A stretch of 22,440 nucleotides of DNA from Parachlorella kessleri (Eukaryota; Chlorophyta; Trebouxiophyceae; Chlorellales; Chlorellaceae), in contig BBXU01001183.1 in assembly GCA_001598975.1 (NCBI GenBank), positions 1-22,440 of the forward strand, written 5' to 3'. Of the stretch, positions 22,352 through 22,440 are shown one piece after another. The stretch's first letter is position 1; each line of letters starts with the position of its first letter. Below the pieces are notes generated by a model, which did no database searches, was not told the origin of the DNA, and saw only the letters and a program-made list of their open reading frames with translations. The position numbers and the translations under genes were made by a program.

Positions 22352-22440
<89 letters not shown>
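22352..22440. repeat. (CA)n microsatellite at right edge
   Basis: An uninterrupted CA dinucleotide repeat of about 44 units continues to the end of the window. The poly-Cys/Val frames seen on the minus strand here come from the repeat and are not genes. Confidence 0.98.

Noticed and set aside
21858..22440. Long minus-strand frames starting with Cys-Val repeats
   Set aside because: They are translations of the (CA)n microsatellite and flanking DNA, not proteins.

Overview
The window looks like nuclear DNA from a green alga, most likely a chlorophyte that builds flagella. Its genes are split into many short exons with GT-AG and some GC-AG introns. The proteins resemble plant and algal families. 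TGTAA, the usual green-algal poly(A) signal, follows several stop codons. A homologue of HYLS1, a core centriole and basal-body protein, is present, which fits a lineage with flagella. There are no operons, Shine-Dalgarno sites or bacterial features. All exon models were assembled by hand, by joining reading frames at splice sites and checking phase and family similarity; none has transcript support.

Layout from left to right. (1) 371-1019 (+): last exon of an unrecognised, basic, low-complexity protein that enters from the left edge. (2) 3666-1546 (-): TENA/THI-4 aminopyrimidine hydrolase of the plant TenA_E type, six exons, thiamin salvage. (3) 5922-4562 (-): HYLS1-like protein, three exons. 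(4) 8986-6445 (-): N-terminal (X-P-K) alpha-amine methyltransferase of the NTMT1/Tae1 family, nine exons. (5) 10070-9777 (-): C-terminal relic of a LINE-type reverse transcriptase. (6) 10219-13004 (+): uracil phosphoribosyltransferase with a probable plastid transit peptide, seven exons. (7) About 13.2-14.4 kb: no gene could be assigned. (8) 15599-14431 (-): Bet1-like Qc-SNARE, four exons. (9) 19205-16483 (-): MBOAT-type wax synthase / long-chain-alcohol O-acyltransferase, five exons. (10) About 22005-20469 (-): an uncharacterised membrane protein with an HxHH motif, whose 5' part is disturbed by a tandem duplication. (11) 22352-22440: a (CA)n microsatellite that runs off the window.

The genes are unrelated housekeeping and cell-biology functions (vitamin B1 salvage, pyrimidine salvage, protein N-methylation, vesicle fusion, neutral-lipid synthesis, centriole assembly), as is usual for a eukaryotic chromosome. 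I found no gene cluster acting as one pathway.

The points most worth a second look are the HxHH membrane family with its duplication at an exon boundary, three GC-AG introns in two adjacent genes, loss of a catalytic histidine in the N-terminal methyltransferase, and a long in-frame optional segment in the wax synthase.
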